Assembly: GCF_001701025.1 (NCBI RefSeq)
Contig: NZ_CP016793.1
Location: forward strand, 4,278,001 to 4,342,000
Source: Lentzea guizhouensis
GTDB lineage: Bacteria > Actinomycetota > Actinomycetes > Mycobacteriales > Pseudonocardiaceae
Direction of reading: 5' to 3'
Length of the DNA stretch: 64,000 nt
In this document: positions 28,374 through 36,215 of the stretch, piece after piece
Position numbering within the stretch: position 1 is the stretch's first letter
Layout: every line of letters starts with the position of its first letter
Notes under the pieces: generated by a model
Told to the model about the DNA's origin: nothing
The model's input: the letters and a program-made list of their open reading frames with translations, nothing else
Databases searched by the model: none
Made by a program: the position numbers and the translations under genes

Positions 28374-29411
28374 ATGCGGCTCGCAGTGATCCCAGGAGAC
28401 GGGATCGGGCCCGAGGTCATCGCTGAGGCCCTGAAGGTCCTCAACGAGGTCGTTCCGGCGGCCGAGATCACTCGCTACGACCTCGGCGCGGCGCGCTGGC
28501 ACGCCACGGGAGAGTTGTTGCCCGAGTCGGTGCTGGGGGAGCTCCGCCAGCACGACGCGATCCTGCTCGGCGCGGTGGGCGACCCGTCGGTGCCGAGCGG
28601 AATCCTGGAGCGCGGCCTGTTGCTGCGCTTGAGGTTCGAGCTCGACCACCACGTGAACCTCCGCCCCGCCCGTCTCTACCCCGGCGTCCGCAGCCCGCTC
28701 GCGGACCCGCCGGAGATCGACATGGTCGTGGTGCGCGAGGGCACCGAGGGCCCGTACGCGGGCAACGGTGGTCTGTTGCGCAAGGACACCCCGCACGAGA
28801 TCGCGACCGAGGTCTCGATCAACACGTCGTTCGGCGTGGAGAGGGTGGTCCGGGACGCGTTCGCGCGTGCCTCGAACCGCCAGCGCCGGCATCTGACCTT
28901 GGTGCACAAGACGAACGTCCTCACGCACGCCGGCTCGCTGTGGTCGCGCGTGGTGGAGGAGGTCTCGCTGCAGCACCCGGACGTCACCGTGGCCTACCAG
29001 CACGTGGACGCGGCGACCATCCACATGGTCACCGACCCCGGCCGGTACGACGTGATCGTGACGGACAACCTGTTCGGCGACATCCTGACCGACCTCGCCG
29101 CCGCCGTCACGGGCGGCATCGGCCTGGCCGCGTCGGGGAACATGGACGTCACCCGGCGCAACCCGTCGATGTTCGAGCCGGTGCACGGCTCGGCACCCGA
29201 CATCGCGGGCCAGGGCATCGCCGACCCGACCGCCGCCGTGCTGTCGGTCGCGCTGCTGCTCGACCACCTCGGTGAGCACGAGGCGGCGCGCCGGATCGAG
29301 GCGTCCGTGGCGTTCGACCTCGCGACCCGCGACCACCAGTCGCCGGGCGCGACCTACGGCATCGGCGACCGCCTGGCCGCCCTTGTGTCGTCGAACGTCC
29401 GCACCGGCTGA
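28374..29411 (+). CDS. leuB: 3-isopropylmalate dehydrogenase
   Basis: A 345-aa NAD-dependent decarboxylating dehydrogenase of leucine synthesis; with citramalate-derived beta-methyl-malate it also serves isoleucine synthesis. Motifs seen: [11 protein letters not shown] at the N-terminus, the RLRFELD...LRPARLYPG substrate loop, [11 protein letters not shown] and the NAD site [23 protein letters not shown] 28374 has GGGAGG about 8 nt upstream. It stands alone rather than with leuCD (40-42 kb). A 24-bp perfect hairpin follows. Confidence 0.96.
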   Translation: MRLAVIPGDGIGPEVIAEALKVLNEVVPAAEITRYDLGAARWHATGELLPESVLGELRQHDAILLGAVGDPSVPSGILERGLLLRLRFELDHHVNLRPARLYPGVRSPLADPPEIDMVVVREGTEGPYAGNGGLLRKDTPHEIATEVSINTSFGVERVVRDAFARASNRQRRHLTLVHKTNVLTHAGSLWSRVVEEVSLQHPDVTVAYQHVDAATIHMVTDPGRYDVIVTDNLFGDILTDLAAAVTGGIGLAASGNMDVTRRNPSMFEPVHGSAPDIAGQGIADPTAAVLSVALLLDHLGEHEAARRIEASVAFDLATRDHQSPGATYGIGDRLAALVSSNVRTG

Positions 29412-29427
29412 CGCTCGAATTTCAGAA

Positions 29428-29479
29428 GCCACGCGGGGACCTTTCGTACGACAGATCGTACGAAAGGTCCCCGCGTGGC
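29428..29479. terminator. 24-bp perfect hairpin between leuB and the YCII gene
   Basis: A perfect stem (29428-29451 with 29456-29479) and a 4-nt loop CAGA. The outer arm GCCACGCGGGG matches the 28083 hairpin, while the inner arm differs. It serves convergent genes. Confidence 0.85.
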
Positions 29480-29482
29480 GTT

Positions 29483-29902
29483 TCAGAGCTGGCCGGTGGA
29501 CTCGCGCCAGGCGCGCTCCTTCTTGATCCACTCGTTGTCCTGCGGGAACTCGTCGATCGTCGGCACCCGGCGGATCTCGGTCTTGAAGCCGGGCCCGGCC
29601 ATCGGCATCCGCCTCGCCCACTCGACCGCCTCCTGGATCGAGGAGACGTTCAGCAGGTAGAAGCCGTTGAACAGCTCCTTCGTCTCGCCGTACGGGCCGT
29701 CCGTGACGAGCGCGGGCTCGGCGGAGTAGTCGACGACGACGCCCTCGGACGGGTCGGCGAGGCCCTCGGCGGCGAGCAGCACACCGGCGCGGATCAGCTC
29801 GTCGTTGAAGGCCCCGACCGTCTCCAGCATCTTGTCGAAGTCGAACTCGCCCATGTTCGCGTAGGCCTCGTCGGTGGCGCGCATGATCAGCATGTACTTC
29901 AC
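29483..29902 (-). CDS. YCII/DGPF domain protein
   Basis: A 139-aa protein of the YCII-related DGPF family, with the start VKYMLIMRATDEAY and the family motif TDGPYGETKE in the middle. Such proteins are dimeric ferredoxin-like folds, often encoded near ECF sigma factors, and their biochemical role is not settled. The GTG start has GGGAGA 6 nt upstream. No sigma factor lies nearby here. The gene converges on leuB and diverges from the cobalamin riboswitch. Confidence 0.85.
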   Translation of the reverse strand: MKYMLIMRATDEAYANMGEFDFDKMLETVGAFNDELIRAGVLLAAEGLADPSEGVVVDYSAEPALVTDGPYGETKELFNGFYLLNVSSIQEAVEWARRMPMAGPGFKTEIRRVPTIDEFPQDNEWIKKERAWRESTGQL

Positions 29903-30019
29903 GGTGGTCTCCCTGTGTTGTGCCCGGCGAGCTGTCGTCCAGAGGTCGAACGGGCTCCCCACCGGATCGACATCACATCGAAGAAATTTTCGAACTTCCT
30001 GTTTGCGCAGGTAGGGTCA

Positions 30020-30158
30020 CTTGAAGTCGTGCGTGGGGGAAGTCCGGTCGAAGTCCGGCGCTGACCCGCAACGGTAGGTCCCCAACCGGGGGACGAGCCC
30101 GAATGCCCGCACACGGCAGACCGAGGAACCTCCGACTCCTGCCGTGGACTGCGGGAAG
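30020..30158 (+). ncRNA. Cobalamin riboswitch
   Basis: The conserved core of the B12 (AdoCbl) aptamer is recognisable around 30035-30076, notably GGGGGAAGTCCGGTCGAAG followed by GCTGACCCGCAACGGTA. Closing elements continue to a GCCGTGGACTGCGG segment just before the ribosome site of the first transporter gene. A TAGGGT box at 30012-30017 fits transcription starting near 30024. In this class, bound cobalamin lowers expression of uptake genes. No downstream T-run terminator is evident, so control is probably at translation through the GGGAAGGGA site at 30152-30160. Confidence 0.85.
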
Positions 30159-30165
30159 GGACCAA

Positions 30166-31188
30166 GTGATCTCCAGGATCAGCGCGCTCGTCGGCGTGCT
30201 CGTCGTCAGCATCGTCGCGGGCGTGGCGCTCGGGCCGGTCTCCGTCCCCTTCGGCGTCACCGTCGACCTGCTCCGGGCGGCGTTCACCGGCGGCACCGTC
30301 CCCGCCGACCTCGCCGGGCAGTACCACATCGTCTGGGACATCCGGCTGCCCCGCGTGCTGCTCGCCGCCGTCGTGGGCGCGGGCCTGAGCGCGGTCGGCG
30401 TCGCGATCCAGGCGATGGTCCGCAACGCGCTGGCCGACCCGTACGTGCTCGGCATCTCCTCCGGGGCGAGCGTCGGGGCCACGGCGGTCGCGACGATGGG
30501 CGTGCTGTCCGGGCTGGGCGTCTACGCGCTCTCGACGGGCGCGTTCCTCACCGGGCTCGGTGCCACCGCGCTCGTCTACCTCACCGCCCGCTCGAGCGGC
30601 GGGCTCACCCCCTTGCGGCTCGTGCTGACCGGGACCGCGCTCGCCTACGGGTTCTCCGCGGTGGCGATGCTGCTGGTGTTCCAGGCACCGCACGGGGAGG
30701 CGGCGCGGGCGGCGATGTTCTGGCTGCTGGGCAGCCTCGGCGGGGCGGACTGGAAGTCGCTGCCGGTCGCCACGGTCGTCACCTTCGCCGGGATCGGCTA
30801 CCTGATGGCGAAGGCGCGGCCGTTGAACGCGCTGGCGATGGGGGACGAGACCGCCACCACGCTCGGCGTCGAGGTCAACCGGTTCCGCACGCACCTGTTC
30901 ATCGTCACCGCGGCCATCACCGGGGTGCTGGTGGCGGTCAGCGGCGCGGTCGGGTTCGTCGGGCTGATGCTGCCGCACCTCACCCGCATGGCCGTGGGGG
31001 CCGACCACCGCAAGGTGCTGCCGCTCGCGCCGCTGGCCGGGGCGAGCTTCTTGGTGTGGGTGGACGTGGCCGCGCGGATGCTGGCCGCACCGGAGGAGCT
31101 GCCGCTCGGTGTCATCACGGCCGCGATCGGCGTGCCGTGCTTCATCTTCCTCATGCGCCGCAGGGCCTACGTGTTCGGAGGTCGCTGA
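30166..31188 (+). CDS. FecCD-family ABC transporter permease, likely cobalamin/corrinoid uptake
   Basis: A 340-aa permease of the BtuC/FecCD family with about ten TM helices. Family hallmarks: RLPRVLLAAVVGAGLSAVGVAIQAMVRNALADPYVLGISSGAS and the cytoplasmic coupling region near GFVGLMLPHLTRMAVG. The GTG start at 30166 is 6 nt after the GGGAAGGGA site. The first in-frame ATG (30103) lies inside the riboswitch and is rejected. Its position behind a B12 riboswitch identifies the cargo as a corrinoid. The stop overlaps the ATPase ATG (TGATG). Confidence 0.9.
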   Translation: MISRISALVGVLVVSIVAGVALGPVSVPFGVTVDLLRAAFTGGTVPADLAGQYHIVWDIRLPRVLLAAVVGAGLSAVGVAIQAMVRNALADPYVLGISSGASVGATAVATMGVLSGLGVYALSTGAFLTGLGATALVYLTARSSGGLTPLRLVLTGTALAYGFSAVAMLLVFQAPHGEAARAAMFWLLGSLGGADWKSLPVATVVTFAGIGYLMAKARPLNALAMGDETATTLGVEVNRFRTHLFIVTAAITGVLVAVSGAVGFVGLMLPHLTRMAVGADHRKVLPLAPLAGASFLVWVDVAARMLAAPEELPLGVITAAIGVPCFIFLMRRRAYVFGGR

Positions 31189-31928
31189 TGCGCGTCGAGG
31201 CCGGCGGTCTGACCGTCCGCGGCATCATCTCCGACATCTCGCTGCACGCCGAGAACGAGGTCGTCGCGATCGTCGGCCCGAACGGCAGCGGCAAGTCCAC
31301 CACGTTGCGCTGCGTCTACCGCGCTCTGAAACCGGACGCCGGCGCGGTGCTGCTGGACGGCACGAGCGTCCACAAGCGACCGCACCTCGCCCGCGACCTC
31401 GCCGCGCTGAGCCAGGAGTCGCAGGTCGAGTTCGACTTCACGGTCGCCGAGGTCGTGGAGATGGCTCGCCTTCCGCACGAACGCGACCCGGAGCGCGACC
31501 GCCGGGTGGTGGCCGAGGCACTGGCCACTGTGGACGCCACCCACCTCGCGGGCCGCAGCTTCCTGAGCCTGTCCGGCGGTGAACGGCAGCGCGTCCTGAT
31601 CGCCCGTGCCATCGCGCAGCAACCCCGCGTGCTCGTGCTCGACGAGCCGACCAACCACCTGGACATCCGCCATCAGCTGGACGTCCTCTCGCTCGCCCGC
31701 GGTCTTGGCGTCACCGTGCTCACCGTGCTGCACGACCTCAACCTCGCCGCGTCCTACTGCGACCGCCTCTACGTCCTCGACGAGGGCCGGCTGGTCGCCT
31801 GCGGCACACCGCGGGAGGTGCTCGTGCCCGAGCTGATCGCCAAGGTCTTCCACGTCACCGCACACGTGGTCGCCCACCCCACAACGGGAGTGCCACAGCT
31901 CCTGTTCGACCAGGAGGAAACCCCTTGA
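31188..31928 (+). CDS. ABC transporter ATP-binding protein, BtuD/FecE type
   Basis: A 246-aa ATPase. Walker A is GPNGSGKST, the signature is LSGGERQR, Walker B is VLVLDEPTNHLD and the switch histidine is in VLHDLN. It energises the corrinoid importer with the upstream permease. Both junctions overlap: ATG with the permease stop, and its TGA with the TTG of the binding protein. No substitutions of catalytic residues were seen. Confidence 0.93.
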   Translation: MRVEAGGLTVRGIISDISLHAENEVVAIVGPNGSGKSTTLRCVYRALKPDAGAVLLDGTSVHKRPHLARDLAALSQESQVEFDFTVAEVVEMARLPHERDPERDRRVVAEALATVDATHLAGRSFLSLSGGERQRVLIARAIAQQPRVLVLDEPTNHLDIRHQLDVLSLARGLGVTVLTVLHDLNLAASYCDRLYVLDEGRLVACGTPREVLVPELIAKVFHVTAHVVAHPTTGVPQLLFDQEETP

Positions 31929-32908
31929 GAACCGCACTCGTCGCCGCCGCCCTGCTGCTCGTCTCGGGCTGCGGTGCCACGGTCGCGCAGGACACCACCT
32001 CGGGTGAGGGGCCGGTCACCGTCACGAACTGCGGTCAGCAGGTCACGTACGACCGGGTGCCGTCCAAAGTGGTCACCAACGACACCGGCATCACCGAGCT
32101 GATGTTCGCGCTGGGCCTGAAGGACCGCATGGCGGGCTACGTCGTGAACGGCTTGAAGACGGTCGACGTGCAGACCTCGCCGTGGAAGGCCGACTTCGAG
32201 AGCGGCAAGCACCTGTCCGACAAGATCTCCAAGGAGGTCGTGCAGGGCGTCAACGCCGACCTCGTGTTCGCCGGCTGGAACTACGGCTTCAGCGAGAGCA
32301 CCGGGTTCACGCCGGAGGCGTTGAAGCAGCTCGGCATCCCCAGCTACCTGCTCACCGAGGCGTGCCGCAACGGCGTCGGCAAGCAGCGCGGCATCATGCC
32401 CGCGCTCGACGCGCTCTACACCGACCTGCGCAACCTCGGGAAGATCTTCCGCGTCGAGGCGAAGGCCGAGGAGCTGGTGAAGAGCTACCAGCAGCAGATC
32501 GAGAACGCCGGCAAGCTGATGGCCGGCAAGCCGCGGCCGAAGGTGTTCCTCTACGACAGCGGCCAGGACCAGCCGTTCACCTCCGGTAAGAACGCGGCCC
32601 CGCAGGACATCATCGCCAGGGCCGGTGGCGACAACGTCTTCGGCGACCTCAACGACAGCTGGACCACGGTCAACTGGGAGGCCGTCGTGCAGCGCAACCC
32701 CGATGTCGTGCTGATCGTGGACTACGCCGACGGCGAGGCCAACACCCCGCAGGAGAAGCAGAAGTTCCTGGAGGGCTTCGCGCCGCTGCAGAACTCGCCG
32801 GCGGTCAAGAACAAGCGGTTCTACTCGCTGCCGTACGCCGCGCTGGTCGAGGGGCCGCGCAACCCGGCCTCGATCGAGGCCTTCGCGAAGTACCTGTCAC
32901 AGGCGTGA
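31925..32908 (+). CDS. Corrinoid-binding lipoprotein, BtuF/FecB type
   Basis: A 327-aa periplasmic-type binding protein anchored by a lipobox (LLLVSGCG). The two-lobed helical-backbone fold is suggested by VPSKVVTNDTGITELMFALGL at the start and NPDVVLIVDYADGEA in the second lobe. The TTG start overlaps the ATPase stop (TTGA) and follows a perfect AGGAGG at 31912-31917. It delivers cobalamin or cobinamide to the permease. A weak GGGAG/CTCCC hairpin at 32926-32940 may mark the operon end. Confidence 0.9.
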   Translation: MRTALVAAALLLVSGCGATVAQDTTSGEGPVTVTNCGQQVTYDRVPSKVVTNDTGITELMFALGLKDRMAGYVVNGLKTVDVQTSPWKADFESGKHLSDKISKEVVQGVNADLVFAGWNYGFSESTGFTPEALKQLGIPSYLLTEACRNGVGKQRGIMPALDALYTDLRNLGKIFRVEAKAEELVKSYQQQIENAGKLMAGKPRPKVFLYDSGQDQPFTSGKNAAPQDIIARAGGDNVFGDLNDSWTTVNWEAVVQRNPDVVLIVDYADGEANTPQEKQKFLEGFAPLQNSPAVKNKRFYSLPYAALVEGPRNPASIEAFAKYLSQA

Positions 32909-32945
32909 ACGGATGACCAGATAGTGGGAGATTTCCTCCCGGCGC

Positions 32946-32975
32946 TTGGTACGTCGTGCTGAGCTGTGGCAGCAT
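32946..32975 (+). promoter_or_regulatory. cimA leader promoter
   Basis: TTGGTA (32946-32951), an 18-nt spacer, then CAGCAT (32970-32975). The leader-peptide ATG follows after 7 nt, the same geometry as the ilvB leader promoter. Confidence 0.5.
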
Positions 32976-32982
32976 CCCGGTC

Positions 32983-33027
32983 ATGGCTCAGCACACCGCC
33001 ATCATTATTGACGAGCGCGTCGGGTAG
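32983..33027 (+). CDS. cimA leader peptide
   Basis: A 14-residue peptide, MAQHTAIIIDERVG, followed by TAG. Three consecutive Ile codons (ATC ATT ATT) precede a hairpin and a terminator, which suits sensing of isoleucyl-tRNA in front of the committed enzyme of the citramalate route to isoleucine. The final codons and stop form the left arm of the leader hairpin. It appears to be leaderless. Confidence 0.8.
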   Translation: MAQHTAIIIDERVG

Positions 33028-33052
33028 TTGCCGCCCCTGGCACCCGACGCGC
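33015..33052 (+). promoter_or_regulatory. Leader hairpin of the cimA attenuator
   Basis: A perfect 11-bp stem, GCGCGTCGGGT (33015-33025) with ACCCGACGCGC (33042-33052), directly abutting the terminator stem. It shares the GCGCGTCG / CGACGCGC core with the ilvB leader hairpin. Confidence 0.75.
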
Positions 33053-33083
33053 AGACCTCTCGCATCCCGCGGGGGGTCTTTTT
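33053..33083 (+). terminator. cimA attenuator terminator
   Basis: The arm AGACCTC (33053-33059) pairs with GGGGTCT (33073-33079) and is followed by a run of five T and, after one G, three more. It lies 28 nt before the cimA start. Confidence 0.8.
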
Positions 33084-33111
33084 GTTTGTCCTGGACAGGA
33101 GATGACCCGCG

Positions 33112-34698
33112 ATGGCCGGCCCTTCCGACGACTTCCACGTCTACGACACGACGTTGCGCGACGGCGCACAACGTGAGGGCATCTCGTACTCCGTCACGGA
33201 CAAGCTCGCGGTGGCGCGGCTGCTGGACGGGCTCGGCGTCGGGTTCATCGAGGGCGGCTGGCCCGGCGCTCTGCCCAAGGACACCGAGTTCTTCGCCCGC
33301 GCGGCAGCGGGTGACCTGGAGCTCAAGCACGCCAAGCTGGTCGCGTTCGGAGCGACCCGCAAGGCAGGGGTGAAGGTCGAAGAAGACCCGCAGGTCAAGG
33401 CGTTGCTGGACTCGCAGGCGCCGGTGGTCACGCTGGTGGCCAAGTCGGACCTGCGGCACATCGAACGCGCGCTGCGCACCGACGCCGAGGAGAACCTGCG
33501 GATGGTGCGCGACACCGTCCGGTTCCTCAAGGACAACGGCAGGCGCGTCTTCCTCGACGCCGAGCACTTCTTCGACGGTTACGCCTTCTCCCCGGACACC
33601 GCGCTGCGCGTGCTGGAGTCCGCTGTGGAGGGTGGCGCCGACGTCGTCGTGCTGTGCGACACGAACGGCGGCCAGCTCCCGCTGGGTCTCGCCGGAACGG
33701 TCGCCGAGGTCATCGAGAAGACCGGTTTCCGGGTGGGAATCCACTGCCAGGACGACACCTCCTGCGCCGTGGCGAACACCCTCGCGGCCGTGCAAGCGGG
33801 CGCGACGCACGTGCAGTGCACCGCCAATGGTTATGGCGAGCGAGCAGGCAACGCGGACCTGTTCGCCGTCGTGGGAAACCTCGTGACCAAGCTCGGCGTG
33901 GAGGTGCTCCCGACCGGGGCACTGGCCGAGCTCACCCGTGTCTCCCATGCGTTGGCCGAGATCGCGAACATCGCACCCGACACCCACCAGGCATATGTCG
34001 GGTCGTCAGCATTCGCCCACAAGGCGGGTCTGCACGCGAGCGCGATCAAGGTGGATCCGGAGCTGTACAACCACATCGATCCGGACACCGTCGGCAACGA
34101 CATGCGGGTGCTGGTCACCGAGATGGCCGGTCGGGCGAGCATCGAGCTCAAGGGACGTGAGTTCGGGCTCGACCTGGCCGGCCGGGGGACCGAGGTCGGC
34201 AGCGCGCTGGCGCGCGTGAAGGAGCTGGAGTCGAAGGGCTGGTCGTTCGAGGCCGCCGACGCCTCGCTGGAACTGCTGCTGCGCGGCGAGCTGTCCGAAC
34301 TGGACACCCCGCCGTTCGCGCTGGAGTCCTACCGGGTCGTGCTGGACCACCGCTCGGACGGTGAGATCGTGTCCGAGGCCACGGTCAAGGTGCACGTGGC
34401 GGGGGAGCGGGTCATCGCCACCGCCGAGGGCAACGGCCCGGTGCACGCGCTGGACGCGGCACTGCGCAAGGCGTTGCTGCCGCACCTGTCCTGGTTGGAC
34501 GCGGTGGAGCTGGCCGACTACAAGGTCCGCATCCTCACCGAGCACCCCGGCACGGACGCGGTGACGCGCGTGTTGGTGGAGTCCACGGACGGCGAGCGCG
34601 AGTGGACGACCGTGGGGGTGCACGGGAACATCGTCGAGGCCTCGTGGCTTGCACTGTGTGACGCTCTTGTCCACAAGTCGATGCGATCCTCGGTCTAA
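33112..34698 (+). CDS. cimA: (R)-citramalate synthase
   Basis: A 528-aa DRE-TIM metallolyase that condenses pyruvate with acetyl-CoA to citramalate, the entry to threonine-independent isoleucine synthesis. The DRE-TIM signature [13 protein letters not shown] is at the N-terminus, with the metal-binding [17 protein letters not shown] and the GNADLF helix following. The C-terminal 130 residues form the LeuA-type allosteric dimer domain. The 528-aa length and the [16 protein letters not shown] segment fit the long CimA class rather than 2-isopropylmalate synthase. The Ile-rich leader peptide upstream independently supports an isoleucine role. AGGAG lies 10 nt before the ATG. Confidence 0.93.
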   Translation: MAGPSDDFHVYDTTLRDGAQREGISYSVTDKLAVARLLDGLGVGFIEGGWPGALPKDTEFFARAAAGDLELKHAKLVAFGATRKAGVKVEEDPQVKALLDSQAPVVTLVAKSDLRHIERALRTDAEENLRMVRDTVRFLKDNGRRVFLDAEHFFDGYAFSPDTALRVLESAVEGGADVVVLCDTNGGQLPLGLAGTVAEVIEKTGFRVGIHCQDDTSCAVANTLAAVQAGATHVQCTANGYGERAGNADLFAVVGNLVTKLGVEVLPTGALAELTRVSHALAEIANIAPDTHQAYVGSSAFAHKAGLHASAIKVDPELYNHIDPDTVGNDMRVLVTEMAGRASIELKGREFGLDLAGRGTEVGSALARVKELESKGWSFEAADASLELLLRGELSELDTPPFALESYRVVLDHRSDGEIVSEATVKVHVAGERVIATAEGNGPVHALDAALRKALLPHLSWLDAVELADYKVRILTEHPGTDAVTRVLVESTDGEREWTTVGVHGNIVEASWLALCDALVHKSMRSSV

Positions 34699-34701
34699 GG
34701 T
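34696..34701 (+). promoter_or_regulatory. -10 box TAAGGT overlapping the cimA stop codon
   Basis: The cimA TAA is the first half of TAAGGT, which is 7 nt before the GTG of the FAH gene. Confidence 0.4.
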
Positions 34702-34708
34702 AAGAACT

Positions 34709-35467
34709 GTGCGTATTGCCCGTGTTGCTCACCCGCAAGGCGTAGCTTTCGTCGCTGTTCATGGCGAGGAAGCCGCAGAGATTGCCGAACACCCCTTCGG
34801 CGAACCGACGTTCACCGGCCGCAAGTGGCCGCTGGCCGATGTGAGGCTGCTCGCCCCGATCCTGCCGACCAAGATCATCGGCGTTGGCCGGAACTACGCG
34901 GACCACGCCGCCGAGCTCGGCAACGAGGTCCCCGCGGAGCCGTTGATCTTCTTCAAGCCCAACACCTCGGTGGTCGGGCCGAACGTGGAGATCAAGCTTC
35001 CGGCCGCGTCCGAACGAGTGGACTTCGAGGGCGAGCTGGCCGTCATCATCGGCCAGCCGTGCCGGGAGGTGCCCAGGGCCAAGGCGATGGGCGTCGTGAT
35101 GGGGTACACCATCGCCAACGACGTCACCGCCCGCGACCTGCAGAAGAAGGACGTGCAGTTCACGCGTGCCAAGGGGTTCGACACGTTCTGCCCGATGGGT
35201 CCGTTCATCGAGACGGAGTTCGACCCGTCCGACGTCCGCGTCGTCACCGAGGTCGACGGGGAAGTCAAACAAGACGGACGTACTTCCTTGATGGTGCACG
35301 ACATCCCGTCGCTCATCGAGTACGTCTCCGCGATCATGACGCTGCTGCCCGGTGACGTGATCCTGACCGGCACGCCCGCCGGCGTCGGACCGCTGACGGC
35401 CGGACAGACGGTCTCTGTGACTGTGGACGGCCTCGGCACGCTCACCAATCCGGTGGCAAATAGGTAG
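34709..35467 (+). CDS. Fumarylacetoacetate hydrolase (FAH) family protein
   Basis: A 252-aa enzyme of the FAH superfamily, which hydrolyses, decarboxylates or isomerises keto acids. The metal-binding acids are visible in [11 protein letters not shown] and the following AND segment ([14 protein letters not shown]). The C-terminal end carries [15 protein letters not shown], diagnostic for the family. Homologues at this place in mycobacteria are annotated as 2-hydroxyhepta-2,4-diene-1,7-dioate isomerase, but the substrate is not proven. The GTG start, 10 nt after cimA, has AAGG and a TAAGGT box, so both coupled and leaderless expression are possible. Confidence 0.9.
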   Translation: MRIARVAHPQGVAFVAVHGEEAAEIAEHPFGEPTFTGRKWPLADVRLLAPILPTKIIGVGRNYADHAAELGNEVPAEPLIFFKPNTSVVGPNVEIKLPAASERVDFEGELAVIIGQPCREVPRAKAMGVVMGYTIANDVTARDLQKKDVQFTRAKGFDTFCPMGPFIETEFDPSDVRVVTEVDGEVKQDGRTSLMVHDIPSLIEYVSAIMTLLPGDVILTGTPAGVGPLTAGQTVSVTVDGLGTLTNPVANR

Positions 35468-35519
35468 ACGTTCGGAGCAATCCGGCGTTCGGCAGGTTAC
35501 GCACCGGGGTACTCGCGAG

Positions 35520-35525
35520 TAACTT
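35520..35525 (+). promoter_or_regulatory. -10 box TAACTT upstream of the LuxR regulator
   Basis: TAACTT ends 9 nt before the ATG at 35535. No Shine-Dalgarno is visible, so a leaderless or near-leaderless start is likely. Confidence 0.35.
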
Positions 35526-35534
35526 CCCGGTGTC

Positions 35535-36194
35535 ATGACGGACCTGGCGTCCACCCGCGTGCTGCTCGTCGACGGTTCGCAGCTCATCACCGAGGGGCTG
35601 CGGATCTCGCTGCACCGCACGCACTGCTTCCGCGTGGTGGGCATCGCCCACACCGTGGCCGATGCCGCGCGCTGTCTGCGCGGCGTGCTGGTGGACCTGG
35701 TCGTCACGGACTTCGACGTGCCGGGCGCCGGACCGCTGCGCACCGTGCGGGACACGGCGCAGTACCGGCCGAACGCCCGTGTCGTCGTGCTGTCCAATGC
35801 GGACAGTCCGAGCTGGGCCCGCGCCGCGCTGGACGCCGGCGCCGTCGCCTACCTGCTGAAGACCTCACCCGTGGCCGAGCTGCTGCCGCTGATCGCGGCC
35901 GCCGTGCGCGGTGCTCCCGCCACGATCGACGCACGGGTGGGGTCGCTGTCGCGATTACCGGCGCGGATGCCGCCGCCCGCCTCGCTCGGCCGGCTGTCGG
36001 CACGCGAGTTCGACGTGCTGGCCGAGATGGCGAAGGGCATGGACAACGCCCGCATCGCCCAGCGGCTCTTCATCAGCAACGACACCGTGAAGACCCACGT
36101 GAAGGCGATCCTGCGCAAGCTCGGCGCCCGTGACCGCGCCCACGCCGTGGCGATGGTCCTCGGCGAGAGCTCCGAGGCCTTCGTCGCCACCTAG
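35535..36194 (+). CDS. Orphan NarL/FixJ-type response regulator
   Basis: A 219-aa regulator with an N-terminal receiver domain (residues 7-125) and a C-terminal LuxR helix-turn-helix (LSAREFDVLAEMAKGMDNARIAQRLFISNDTVKTHVKAILRKL). The presumed phospho-acceptor Asp is in VVTDFDVPG and the conserved Lys in YLLKTS. The acidic pair that binds magnesium is degenerate: VLLVDGSQ has one Asp where two are usual. No histidine kinase is adjacent. It may therefore respond without phosphorylation, like other atypical receivers. The targets are unknown. It lies convergent with the monooxygenase gene. Confidence 0.9.
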   Translation: MTDLASTRVLLVDGSQLITEGLRISLHRTHCFRVVGIAHTVADAARCLRGVLVDLVVTDFDVPGAGPLRTVRDTAQYRPNARVVVLSNADSPSWARAALDAGAVAYLLKTSPVAELLPLIAAAVRGAPATIDARVGSLSRLPARMPPPASLGRLSAREFDVLAEMAKGMDNARIAQRLFISNDTVKTHVKAILRKLGARDRAHAVAMVLGESSEAFVAT

Positions 36195-36215
36195 AACAGC
36201 CACCTCAACAGCACG

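Noticed and set aside
30103..30165. Upstream ATG that would lengthen the permease by 21 residues
   Set aside because: It lies inside the cobalamin riboswitch, has no ribosome site and encodes no permease-like sequence; GTG 30166 sits correctly behind GGGAAGGGA.
33102..33112. ATG at 33102 as cimA start
   Set aside because: It is out of frame with the conserved DTTLRDGAQ; 33112 is in frame.
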